From an uncultured Lachnospiraceae bacterium (GTDB taxonomy: Bacteria; Bacillota_A; Clostridia; Lachnospirales; Lachnospiraceae), in NCBI GenBank assembly GCA_946410365.1, contig CAMKAA010000035.1, forward strand, positions 1 to 8,019: DNA of 8,019 nt. The letters are read 5' to 3'. Position numbers and translations under genes: made by a program. Numbering within the stretch: position 1 is the stretch's first letter; the number at the start of each line of letters is the position of its first letter. Shown one piece after another: positions 1 to 6,169 of the stretch. The notes under the pieces were generated by a model. The model was not told the origin of the DNA and did no database searches. It saw only the letters and a program-made list of their open reading frames with translations.

Positions 1-2
1 TC

Positions 3-98
3 AACAACCGTCAGGAGCCTAAGGATACGGAAAAGATGCGGGCGGCGGGAGCTGCCGCAGCCGGGAAGAGGGGACTTCTTCCTGCGGTGTATAAGTAA
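3..98 (+). CDS. Possible 3' end of an unidentified gene (partial)
   Basis: An open frame enters from the left edge and ends at a TAA (96-98). The 31 visible residues are polar, then Ala/Gly-rich, then basic (ending GLLPAVYK), which would suit an ordinary hydrophilic C-terminal tail. Codon choice resembles the other genes here. No domain is visible and no family can be named. A second + strand frame is also open across this stretch up to about position 150, so the frame choice is not certain. The hairpin starting 28 bases downstream could end its transcript. Confidence 0.4.
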   Translation, partial: NNRQEPKDTEKMRAAGAAAAGKRGLLPAVYK

Positions 99-125
99 GA
101 AACTGATAAATGTAGCCAATAAATT

Positions 126-193
126 AAGGGGCTGTCGCAATAAGGGCTAAGGATCAATTTTGATAATCCTGCGCTTATGCGACACGCCCCTTT
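126..193. repeat. Long imperfect hairpin with T run; terminator or small palindromic element
   Basis: The left arm 126-144 (AAGGGGCTGTCGCAATAAG) pairs with the right arm 174-192, whose reverse complement is AAGGGGCGTGTCGCATAAG. Only one bulged base on each side breaks the pairing. The centre pairs again (AGGAT 150-154 with ATCCT 166-170, ATCAA with TTGAT inside), so almost the whole 68 bases folds on itself. TTTTT (191-195) lies at the right foot, as expected for a rho-independent terminator of the + strand frame ending at 98. On the - strand the flank is only moderately T-rich, so it could weakly stop the methyltransferase transcript too. The arms are longer and more elaborate than most terminators, so a REP-like or MITE-like palindromic repeat is an alternative. 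Confidence 0.6.
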
Positions 194-205
194 TTGCAGG
201 AGTGT

Positions 206-356
206 TTAAACCGATAGACACCACCGAGAAAGAGATTTGTTCTAGATTTAGTGGAGTATCCAATCCGCCAGGAAAGGCCTCTGCCATAGACTTGGTGGAA
301 CCACTAAGCCGTAGGATACCGCTAGGAAAGGCCTCTGCTATAGATTTGGTGGAGCC
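206..356. repeat. Degenerate tandem repeat, about three copies, 54-base period
   Basis: Two clear copies (265-302 and 319-356) match at 34 of 38 bases, 54 bases apart. An older copy lies at about 221-259, with its left flank at 206-220 matching the spacer before the last copy. Its distance to the next copy is 44 rather than 54 bases, which fits a 10-base deletion. Read on the + strand, copies 2 and 3 both give GKASAIDLVEP. The first copy, in another frame, gives RKRFVLDLVEY. Most differences within the core fall at third codon positions and are synonymous. No intact gene with a good start contains the array: the 77-codon frame through it begins at a TTG inside the hairpin and is probably not a gene. 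The array ends 1 base before the methyltransferase stop codon. Confidence 0.75.
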
Positions 357-357
357 T

Positions 358-1608
358 TCACTCTTCCACGACTTGGAAAATGTAAAACTTTAAATAGTAG
401 GACTCATCCGACGACCACAGGATCGGGTGGTCGGGCGCCTGGGTACGGAATTCCACCTGACGGAGCCGGCGATGCGCGTCTCTTGCGGCCTCACCGATCG
501 TCTTTTTGAACAGCTCGGGATCCATGAAGTGGGAGCAGGAGCAGGTGACGAGATAACCGCCGTTCTTCACCAGTTTCATGCCGCGGAGATTGATCTCGCG
601 GTATCCACGCGCTGCTGCTTTGATGGAATTGCGGGACTTGGTGAAGGCCGGAGGATCCAGAATGACCACATCGTACTCCTCACCCTTTTCGATCAGCTCG
701 GGCAGCAGTGCAAATACGTCGCGGCACAGGAATGAGACCCGGTCCTCGACACCGTTGAGGCGCGCGTTTTCCTGCGCCTGTTCCACGGCGAGATCGGAGG
801 CATCAACAGCGACGACGGACGCGGCGCCTGCAATAGCAGCATTCAAGGCGAAAGAGCCGGTGTGTGTGAAGCAGTCCAGTACCTTCGCACCGCCGCAGAG
901 GCGGTGGATCGCGCGCCGGTTGTCCTTCTGGTCCAGGAAGAAACCGGTCTTCTGACCGTTTTCAACATCCACGATGTAGCGGACACCGTTTTCGGTGATC
1001 TCTATTTTGGTATCGAAGGGAGCTGTAAGGAACCCTTTCTCCCTGGGCATTCCCTCCAGCTCGCGGACCTTGGCATCGCTGCGCTCGTAGATGCCGCGCA
1101 CAGCAATGCCGTCTTCGGCGAGAACGCGCACCAGAGCTGCCAGCAGATATCCCTTGAGGCGGTCAATGCCGAGAGCCAGAGACTCAACGACGAGAATATC
1201 TTCATATTTGTCTACAGTAAGACCCGGAAGAAAATCCGCTTCACCGAACAGAAGACGGCAGCTGGAAGTGTCGATGACTTTTTTGCGGTATTCCCAGGCG
1301 CTGCGCACCCTCTGTGTCAGAAATGCCGGAGTTACCGGATTGTCGCGGCGGCGGGAGAGAAGGCGGACCGTGATCTTTGACTTGCGGTTGACGAAACCGT
1401 AGCCCATGAAATACCCGTCGAAATCCTCGACGGAAATGATATCTCCGTCCTCAAAATCCCCGCGGAACTGAGCGATCTCGTTGTCATAGACCCACAGACC
1501 GCCCGCCTTGATGGTTCGGCCTTCTCTTTTTTTCAGGACGGCCGCCGCGCCGACGGACAGGTCCTTCCGGCTGTTTATATCGTAATTATTTGCGTCAAAA
1601 GATAGCAT
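358..1608 (-). CDS. Class I SAM-dependent rRNA methyltransferase, RlmI/YccW family (COG1092)
   Basis: This cytoplasmic enzyme should transfer a methyl group from S-adenosylmethionine to a base of 23S rRNA. The 416 residues suit the family (E. coli RlmI is just under 400). Residues about 21-88 form the N-terminal PUA RNA-binding domain (VLKKREGRTIKAGGLWVYDN). A central family motif reads VDVENGQKTGFFLDQ (213-227). The Rossmann methyltransferase domain follows: motif I VLDCFTHTGSFALNA (243-257), the acidic end of strand 2 (VVAVDAS), motif IV LDPPAF (317-322), and TCSCSH (355-360) with the cysteines typical of RlmI relatives. The start has the SD-like stretch AAGGAAAGGG about 4-13 bases upstream. 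It lies 51 bases behind the serine hydrolase gene with no terminator visible, so co-transcription is likely. E. coli RlmI makes m5C, but Firmicute relatives such as B. subtilis YwbD have been reported to make m7G, so the modified base cannot be fixed here. Confidence 0.93.
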   Translation of the reverse strand: MLSFDANNYDINSRKDLSVGAAAVLKKREGRTIKAGGLWVYDNEIAQFRGDFEDGDIISVEDFDGYFMGYGFVNRKSKITVRLLSRRRDNPVTPAFLTQRVRSAWEYRKKVIDTSSCRLLFGEADFLPGLTVDKYEDILVVESLALGIDRLKGYLLAALVRVLAEDGIAVRGIYERSDAKVRELEGMPREKGFLTAPFDTKIEITENGVRYIVDVENGQKTGFFLDQKDNRRAIHRLCGGAKVLDCFTHTGSFALNAAIAGAASVVAVDASDLAVEQAQENARLNGVEDRVSFLCRDVFALLPELIEKGEEYDVVILDPPAFTKSRNSIKAAARGYREINLRGMKLVKNGGYLVTCSCSHFMDPELFKKTIGEAARDAHRRLRQVEFRTQAPDHPILWSSDESYYLKFYIFQVVEE

Positions 1609-1659
1609 AATACCCTTTCCTTCGTGAATGTCTTATAGTCAGCGGGAATCATTATCGGA

Positions 1660-3681
1660 CTATTTGACGAGGGAGTCAAGTTTCTCCTGAAGGACAGCCG
1701 CTTTCTCTTCGATGTCAGAGCTGCCGGACTTCTGTCCCATAGCCTTATAGACGGAGATCAGGCTTTCGGCGCTCCTGACAGAAGGATGATCTGCCGATGC
1801 TCCGGCGGGAATGAATTTCAGGGTGTCCTCTGTCATGGAGAAGACAAGGGAGAGGAGCTGTCCGGAGACATCCCTTCCGCTGTCCATTCCGACAGAGAGG
1901 ATCTGGGGAACAAAACCCAGCGTGGAGGCGGTGTACCAGTTGCCGTTGAACTTGTTGGGGTCGCTCTTGTTGTCGGTGACAGGTGTGTTCAGCTTATTGG
2001 TAAGGTAGGCGACAACCAGATCCCTGGACGGATCGATCATGATCAGTGTACCGGTCCATCCCTGGTGCCCGATCGTGTCGGAAGAAGCCTGCGTGCCGAA
2101 GTACCAGTCTCTCTGATGTTCTCCCTGTCTCCACCAGCCGAGACCCCAGTTCGCGGCGTTCTCTTTTTTGGCACCTGTGAAAGCGTCCATGACCGCCCGG
2201 GAGAAGAACCGGTTGTCACCATATCCGCCGGTCAGCATGACGGACGCGAGTTTGGCCAGATCGGTAGCGTTCGCGAACAGACCCGCGTGACCGGACACGC
2301 CGCCCATGCTGTAATAGGCCTTCTCATCGTGCACGGTTCCCTGCAGAGTTTCCGTGCGGATTCCGGGGAAATCAACCACGCCGTCTCTCGTGTTTCCGTT
2401 AAGCTCAGTGGCCGCGCAGTCATCCGGAGTGAATCCGTGGTCCAGCGGCGCATAAGTGACATGTGTCAGCCCCATCGGCTCCAGGAAGGCTGACTTGATG
2501 TAAGTATCAAGGTCAGTGCCGGTGACCTGCTCGATCACAAAGCCAAGGACCATATAGTCGACATCGGAATAGACTGTTTTCGTACCGGGCTCATACATCA
2601 GGGGAGTCATGCAGATTCCCTCGACAGTTGCCTTTTTCGTCTCTTCGTCGCCGCCGTTTCCGACATACAGTTTATTGGTGCCTGTAGGATCGAATTCCTG
2701 CTTCTCTGTGTTGAGATGAGGGTTAAAATAGCGAGGGTCCGCCGGGAAACCGCCCTGATGGCGGAGAAGATCGCGGAGAGTCAGGGACTTCTTCCATTCC
2801 TTCTGCACTTCCATATCGGGATTTACACCATCTGTATAGATGATCTCGATCGTATCCTCATAGAACTGCGGGCCGAGATAGTCGCATACGCGGGAGTCGA
2901 GGTCCAGCTTTCCATCTGTGACCAGTTTCTGCAGAGCATAGTTGACGCCGAACATCTTGGTGACGGAGGCGAGATCGTAAAGGGTATCCTTAGTCACGGG
3001 CTTACGATCTTCTTCGGGGATGGGAGTGCCGTCCTGGTTGTAGGAATTAAGGCTTCCCCATGCGTTTTCGTACACCAGGCGGCCATGCCGGATAATTGAC
3101 AGCTGAGCGCTGGTAAAGCCATGCTCTATATCTGATTCGATCAGGTCGGATATAAGGCTGATGGACTGCTCCGAGATCCCTGCTTCCTCAAGAGTGCCCT
3201 CCAGTACCGTCGGGTACGGGATATAGACGCCGACTTTCTGCGCGTCTTCGGCGGGAAGGATATCAGTGACCTGGATCGTGTTGATGCCGTCAATGGCTGC
3301 GCCGGAAAAGTCGATCTCATAGACAGCTCCGGCTTCCATTTCCGAAGTGTCCACAGGATGGTCATTTATATAAACGCTGAACGAGGCAACTCCGTCCGAA
3401 GGAGCGATGTACAGATTTCCCTGTCCGTGTCTTCCTTCAAAACTTACCATGCTGTTCATGGCAAGACTGTTGTCCGGCTTGCCTTTCCAGTCAGGGAAAG
3501 AAACTTCGTACTGCCAGCTGTGCTGCGGAACCGCATCGGCCCTGGTGACGGGGAGAGATTCCTTGCTCTCGCCGGCAGAAGCTTCGGGAACACTGCTTCC
3601 GGCAGCACATCCGGTTAGCATTGTAAGAGTAACAGCCGCGCCAAGGAGGGAACAAAGGAGAGAGGTCTTGAGTTTACGCAT
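1660..3681 (-). CDS. Secreted lipoprotein serine hydrolase, beta-lactamase/PBP class C fold (PF00144)
   Basis: An exported lipid-anchored hydrolase of the penicillin-recognising serine enzyme group. Residues 1-25 are a lipoprotein signal peptide: basic MRKLK, a hydrophobic run, then lipobox LTGC with the lipidated Cys25. Residues about 50-165 look like a separate beta-sandwich (alternating polar/hydrophobic strands, few charges). The catalytic domain spans about 175-590. Its nucleophile motif is SVTK (Ser239, Lys242), the second motif YSD is at 371-373, and HQG (539-541) stands where other members have KTG. The stretches TLYDLASVTKMFGVNYALQK and GFPADPRYFNP recall B. subtilis AmiE (YbbE) and E. 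coli YfeW (PBP4B), so muropeptide or peptidoglycan substrates are more likely than beta-lactams; that is inference from memory. A helical tail (about 600-673) follows. The start is fixed by AAAGGAG (3691-3697), 9 bases before the ATG. At 673 residues it is far longer than AmiE or YfeW, because of the extra N- and C-terminal parts. Confidence 0.92.
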   Translation of the reverse strand: MRKLKTSLLCSLLGAAVTLTMLTGCAAGSSVPEASAGESKESLPVTRADAVPQHSWQYEVSFPDWKGKPDNSLAMNSMVSFEGRHGQGNLYIAPSDGVASFSVYINDHPVDTSEMEAGAVYEIDFSGAAIDGINTIQVTDILPAEDAQKVGVYIPYPTVLEGTLEEAGISEQSISLISDLIESDIEHGFTSAQLSIIRHGRLVYENAWGSLNSYNQDGTPIPEEDRKPVTKDTLYDLASVTKMFGVNYALQKLVTDGKLDLDSRVCDYLGPQFYEDTIEIIYTDGVNPDMEVQKEWKKSLTLRDLLRHQGGFPADPRYFNPHLNTEKQEFDPTGTNKLYVGNGGDEETKKATVEGICMTPLMYEPGTKTVYSDVDYMVLGFVIEQVTGTDLDTYIKSAFLEPMGLTHVTYAPLDHGFTPDDCAATELNGNTRDGVVDFPGIRTETLQGTVHDEKAYYSMGGVSGHAGLFANATDLAKLASVMLTGGYGDNRFFSRAVMDAFTGAKKENAANWGLGWWRQGEHQRDWYFGTQASSDTIGHQGWTGTLIMIDPSRDLVVAYLTNKLNTPVTDNKSDPNKFNGNWYTASTLGFVPQILSVGMDSGRDVSGQLLSLVFSMTEDTLKFIPAGASADHPSVRSAESLISVYKAMGQKSGSSDIEEKAAVLQEKLDSLVK

Positions 3682-3715
3682 CGAAGCGAGCTCCTTTCAA
3701 AGTGAATCTGTGATC

Positions 3716-3732
3716 AATTACATATAGTAATT
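3716..3732. promoter_or_regulatory. Operator-like palindrome at the serine hydrolase promoter
   Basis: AATTAC (3716-3721) and GTAATT (3727-3732) are perfect 6-base inverted arms around ATATA. The site overlaps the proposed -10 box and start point of the leftward hydrolase gene, where a bound repressor would block transcription. It partly resembles operators of BlaI/MecI repressors (TACA..TGTA) but has one base too many in the centre, so that identity is weak. Chance palindromes of this size are common in A/T-rich promoter DNA. Confidence 0.3.
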
Positions 3733-3758
3733 ATAGCGGTCAATTGCGGAAATTAGAA
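3730..3758 (-). promoter_or_regulatory. Candidate promoter of the serine hydrolase-methyltransferase unit
   Basis: On the - strand a perfect TATAAT (3730-3735) lies 17 bases from a weak TTCTAA (3753-3758, three of six matches to TTGACA). Transcription would start near 3722, leaving a leader of about 40 bases with the hydrolase SD in it. No other promoter is seen before the methyltransferase, so it would serve both genes. Confidence 0.45.
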
Positions 3759-3814
3759 CCACTTGTGCCGGCGCAGGGGGAACAGTTGAGGGAAAACGGA
3801 AAAAGGCAGCATTC

Positions 3815-3843
3815 TTGACTGTAAATGACAAAAAGACTATTCT
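3815..3843 (+). promoter_or_regulatory. Candidate sigma-A promoter of the DegV-family gene
   Basis: TTGACT (3815-3820) and TATTCT (3838-3843) are separated by 17 bases and match the housekeeping consensus at five and four positions. A start near 3850 gives a leader of about 75 bases before the chosen ATG. It is divergent from the hydrolase promoter, with about 55 bases between the two -35 boxes. Confidence 0.5.
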
Positions 3844-3924
3844 ATAAAAATAGATCAAAACATGATGGTCATCGAATATCTGACGCGAAACAGTCCATAC
3901 AGGCGATCGCTTCGAGGAGGACTT

Positions 3925-4779
3925 ATGAATAAGGATAAAGTTGCTGTTTTAACGGATTCGGGCTGTGACGTCCCGCTGAATTTCAGAGAAAAGTATAACA
4001 TTTTCATGCTGCCTCTTCGCGTCATGTACCCGGAGAAAGATTATGAGGACGGCGTAAACATCGATCCCATGATGGTTTACCGCCGCTTCCCTGACGAGTA
4101 CCCCAGCACTTCGACGCCGTCACTGGCAGAGGTGCAGGATATATTTGACGAGATCAAAGACGCTGGCTATGAGAAGATCATCGCGGTGACGATCTCCAGC
4201 GGTCTGAGCGGAACATTCAATACGATCCGCCTCGCCGCGGAGCAGCAGGACGAACTGGAAATCTTCGTTTTCGACACCAGGAATATCTCCGTGGCATCGG
4301 GAATCTGGGCGATCTGGGCTGCAGCGAAGCTGGAAAACGGCTGGTCCTTCGAGGAAGTGAAGACCGGACTTCAGAACAAGATCTATGACTCCAAAGTCAT
4401 GTTCTATATGGACACCCTCAAGTACCTCAAAAAGGGCGGCCGCATCGGAAAGGTGACTTCCGTAGTGGGCGAGGTGCTCAGCTTAAAGCCGATCATATCC
4501 TGTAATGAAGACGGAATCTACTACACGGTGGGACTGATCCGCGGAGCCAAGCAGGGCAAGAAGAAGCTGCTTAACGAGATGCTGCAGTTCTGCAAAGGCC
4601 ATCACTGCTGGATCATCGTGGGCCACGGCGACGCTAATGAGGAAGCAGGAAGGATGCTGGAGCTGGTGGAGACGCAGTTGACAAGCAAAGAAATCCTTTT
4701 TGTCAAGCAGATCAACGCCACACTGGCGATCAATACAGGCCCCGGACTGGTAGGCTTGTGCGCTCTGCTTGACCCGTAA
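3925..4779 (+). CDS. DegV-family fatty-acid-binding protein (FakB-like)
   Basis: DegV/FakB proteins hold a fatty acid in the cytoplasm and present it to the kinase FakA, which makes acyl-phosphate for phospholipid synthesis. The product has 284 residues, the normal family size. Visible motifs are VAVLTDSGCDV (6-16), STSTPS (61-66) of the lipid-head pocket, ISSGLSGTFNT (90-100), DTLKYLKKGGRIG (163-175), and NTGPGLVG (270-277) where many members have HTGPG. The frame extends 21 codons upstream to an ATG at 3862, but that ATG has no ribosome site, while GAGGAGG (3914-3920) stands just before the ATG at 3925. The spacing of 4 bases is short. It appears monocistronic, with its own promoter and a 148-base gap before ilvE. 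No fakA is visible, so the lipid ligand and partner are inferred from the family. Confidence 0.92.
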   Translation: MNKDKVAVLTDSGCDVPLNFREKYNIFMLPLRVMYPEKDYEDGVNIDPMMVYRRFPDEYPSTSTPSLAEVQDIFDEIKDAGYEKIIAVTISSGLSGTFNTIRLAAEQQDELEIFVFDTRNISVASGIWAIWAAAKLENGWSFEEVKTGLQNKIYDSKVMFYMDTLKYLKKGGRIGKVTSVVGEVLSLKPIISCNEDGIYYTVGLIRGAKQGKKKLLNEMLQFCKGHHCWIIVGHGDANEEAGRMLELVETQLTSKEILFVKQINATLAINTGPGLVGLCALLDP

Positions 4780-4821
4780 TATGAAAAAAATTCAACAGTA
4801 ATAGTAAGAAAATTTCATATT
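4778..4821. repeat. A/T-rich inverted repeat overlapping the DegV-gene stop codon
   Basis: AATATGAAA (4778-4786) and TTTCATATT (4813-4821) are perfect 9-base arms with a 26-base loop. The stem has a single G-C pair and no T run follows, so it is not a convincing intrinsic terminator. It could stabilise the 3' end of the transcript or act as a protein-binding site just upstream of the ilvE promoter. Confidence 0.35.
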
Positions 4822-4826
4822 TACAC

Positions 4827-4855
4827 TGGAAAAATCAGAAACAGAGTAATATAAT
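4827..4855 (+). promoter_or_regulatory. Candidate promoter of ilvE
   Basis: A perfect TATAAT (4850-4855) lies 17 bases after TGGAAA (4827-4832, four of six matches to TTGACA). Transcription would start near 4862, leaving about 65 bases before the ilvE ATG. The leader is too short for a T-box or a classical attenuator. Confidence 0.5.
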
Positions 4856-4865
4856 TGTTCGGGAA

Positions 4866-4928
4866 ATGCACCACATTAAAGTGATGAATTATAGAAAAAT
4901 CATACGAGTGATCAGGAGGAAACAGTAA
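4866..4928 (+). CDS. Possible 20-codon leader peptide directly before ilvE
   Basis: An ATG at 4866, with a second in-frame ATG at 4884, opens a frame that ends in TAA at 4926-4928. Its last A is the first base of the ilvE ATG (TAATG overlap). The peptide MHHIKVMNYRKIIRVIRRKQ has six Ile/Val residues in 20, suggestive beside a branched-chain amino acid gene. Against it, neither ATG has a clear SD, the two Arg residues simply reflect the ilvE AGGAGG, and A-rich DNA readily yields Ile and Lys. Translation, if any, would couple to ilvE. Confidence 0.25.
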   Translation: MHHIKVMNYRKIIRVIRRKQ

Positions 4929-5962
4929 TGGTTGCGAAGAAAGACATTGATTGGGGGAATCTCGGATTCAGCTATCATGTGACAGACAAGAGATACGTGT
5001 CCATGTATCAGGACGGCAAATGGGATGACGGCGCTTTGATCTCCGACGACAAGATCGTCATGAGCGAAGATGCCGGCGTTCTTCAGTATTCCCAGTCAGT
5101 CTTTGAGGGACTTAAGGCTTATGAGACGGAAGACGGCCACATCGTATGCTTCCGCCCCGACCTCAACGCACAGAGAATGTATGATTCCGCTCTGCGTCTG
5201 GAGATGCCTCCTTTCCCTGTTGACAGATTTATTGAAGCCGTCAAGGCAACAGTAAAGGCTAACGAAGCGTGGGTACCGCCGTATGGCACAGGCGCAACTC
5301 TCTATATCCGTCCTTACATGTTCGGAATCAGCCCCGTTATCGGCGTTAAGCCCGCTGACGACTATATGTTCCGTATCTTTACAACTCCCGTAGGCCCTTA
5401 CTTCAAGGGCGGCGCCAAGCCCATCGTAGTCCGCGTCAGCGACTTCGACCGCGCGGCCCCGAGAGGAACCGGCCACATCAAGGCAGGCCTTAACTACGCG
5501 ATGAGCCTCCATGCGATCGTAGACGCGCACAAGGAAGGCTTTGCGGAGAACATTTATCTGGATCCCGCGACAAGGACCAAACTGGAAGAGACCGGCGGTG
5601 CCAATATCCTTCTGGTAGATCAGGACAATACTCTGGTCATCCCCGCGTCCGACAGCATTCTTCCTTCCATCACCCGCCGTTCCATCCACTATGTGGCTGA
5701 GAACTATCTGGGCATGAAGGTCGTGGAGAGAGAGGTTCTCCTCTCTGAGGTCGAGAAGGGTGAGTTCAAGGAGTGCGGACTCTGCGGCACAGCAGCAGTC
5801 ATTTCTCCGATCGGCAAGATCAACGACCACGGCAAGGAGATCGAGTTCTCCAACGGTATGGAGAAGATGGGCCCCGTCATGCAGAAGCTGTATGATACCC
5901 TGACCGGAATTCAGATGGGAAGGATCGAAGCTCCGGAAGGATGGATCGTAAGGATCGACTGA
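4928..5962 (+). CDS. ilvE: Branched-chain amino acid aminotransferase
   Basis: A PLP-dependent class IV aminotransferase that interconverts leucine, isoleucine and valine with their 2-oxo acids, using glutamate/2-oxoglutarate. It catalyses the last step of branched-chain amino acid synthesis in the cytoplasm. The 344 residues fit the longer form of the family. Seen in order: VLQYSQSVFEGLKAY (51-65), LYIRPYMFG (125-133), GTGHIKAGLNYA (180-191) with Lys185 as the expected Schiff-base lysine, LEETGGANILLV (219-230) including the conserved Glu before the cofactor-ring strand, SILPSITRRS (243-252) of the phosphate-binding part, and CGTAAVISPI (286-295). The start has AGGAGGA (4914-4920), 7 bases before the ATG. 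It has its own promoter and is followed by a strong hairpin, so it is probably transcribed alone. GGAN replaces the GTMN-type motif of many family members, apparently a lineage variant. Confidence 0.95.
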   Translation: MVAKKDIDWGNLGFSYHVTDKRYVSMYQDGKWDDGALISDDKIVMSEDAGVLQYSQSVFEGLKAYETEDGHIVCFRPDLNAQRMYDSALRLEMPPFPVDRFIEAVKATVKANEAWVPPYGTGATLYIRPYMFGISPVIGVKPADDYMFRIFTTPVGPYFKGGAKPIVVRVSDFDRAAPRGTGHIKAGLNYAMSLHAIVDAHKEGFAENIYLDPATRTKLEETGGANILLVDQDNTLVIPASDSILPSITRRSIHYVAENYLGMKVVEREVLLSEVEKGEFKECGLCGTAAVISPIGKINDHGKEIEFSNGMEKMGPVMQKLYDTLTGIQMGRIEAPEGWIVRID

Positions 5963-6012
5963 CGAAAAAGCTGTCAATAAGAGAACAACGCGAATCTGAA
6001 TGTGTTTGCGAG

Positions 6013-6049
6013 TGCCTCCCGCAAAGTCCTGAGCGGCTTTGGGGAGGCA
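6013..6049 (+). terminator. Strong hairpin after ilvE, probable terminator
   Basis: TGCCTCCCGCAAAG (6013-6026) pairs with CTTTGGGGAGGCA (6037-6049) with a single bulged base and a 10-base loop, giving a stable G/C-rich stem. Only a short T stretch (TTT, 6050-6052) follows, which is weak for an intrinsic terminator. It lies 51 bases after the ilvE stop and before the promoter of the next gene, fitting an end-of-unit position. The right arm also contains GGGGAGG, an SD-like sequence. Confidence 0.55.
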
Positions 6050-6052
6050 TTT

Positions 6053-6142
6053 ATGCAGAACAGGAAGGGCCGCGGGGAAGAGCGGAAGCGGAGCCTGCAG
6101 TGGTGGAGAGTCTGTAAATATGTTAAAATAGAGCGGATATAA
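6053..6142 (+). CDS. Possible small basic protein (29 residues)
   Basis: ATG at 6053 follows GGGGAGG (6041-6047) by 5 bases and opens 29 codons ending in TAA at 6140-6142. The peptide is rich in Arg and Lys with two adjacent Trp (SLQWWRVCKYVK in its second half). No family is recognised. The SD would be locked inside the hairpin at 6013-6049, and the frame runs through the proposed promoter of the next gene, so chance is quite possible. Confidence 0.2.
   Translation: MQNRKGRGEERKRSLQWWRVCKYVKIERI
6121..6129 (+). promoter_or_regulatory. Candidate extended -10 promoter of the nucleotidyltransferase gene
   Basis: TGTTAAAAT has the TGN extension followed by TAAAAT (five of six matches to TATAAT). 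No good -35 box lies 16-18 bases upstream, which extended -10 promoters tolerate. Transcription would start near 6136, giving a leader of about 34 bases that contains the SD. Confidence 0.4.
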
Positions 6143-6169
6143 ACAGATTCGCTCAAGGAGGTTTTTAAT

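Noticed and set aside
206..356. CRISPR array
   Set aside because: The conserved core would be 38 bases with spacers of only 16 and about 6 bases; copies are degenerate, spacers are too short, and no cas gene is present.
160..393. 77-codon + strand frame covering the repeat array
   Set aside because: It starts with TTG inside the hairpin loop with no SD, runs into the 3' end of the methyltransferase gene in antisense, and one repeat copy is out of its frame. A GTG at 202 has a weak AGGAG too close to it. The repeats are reported instead as a repeat feature.
3764..3775. Near-palindrome TGTGCCGGCGCA in the divergent promoter region
   Set aside because: One mismatched pair, short, and upstream of both promoters with no second copy; not distinguishable from chance.
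3862..3924. Upstream in-frame extension of the DegV-family gene
   Set aside because: The ATGs at 3862 and 3865 have no SD, while the ATG at 3925 has GAGGAGG and gives a product aligned with the family's usual N-terminus.
4780..4830. CodY-like operator upstream of ilvE
   Set aside because: A GAAAATT half-site (4808-4814) is present but the opposite half of AATTTTCWGAAAATT is not; the match is too poor to call in A/T-rich DNA.
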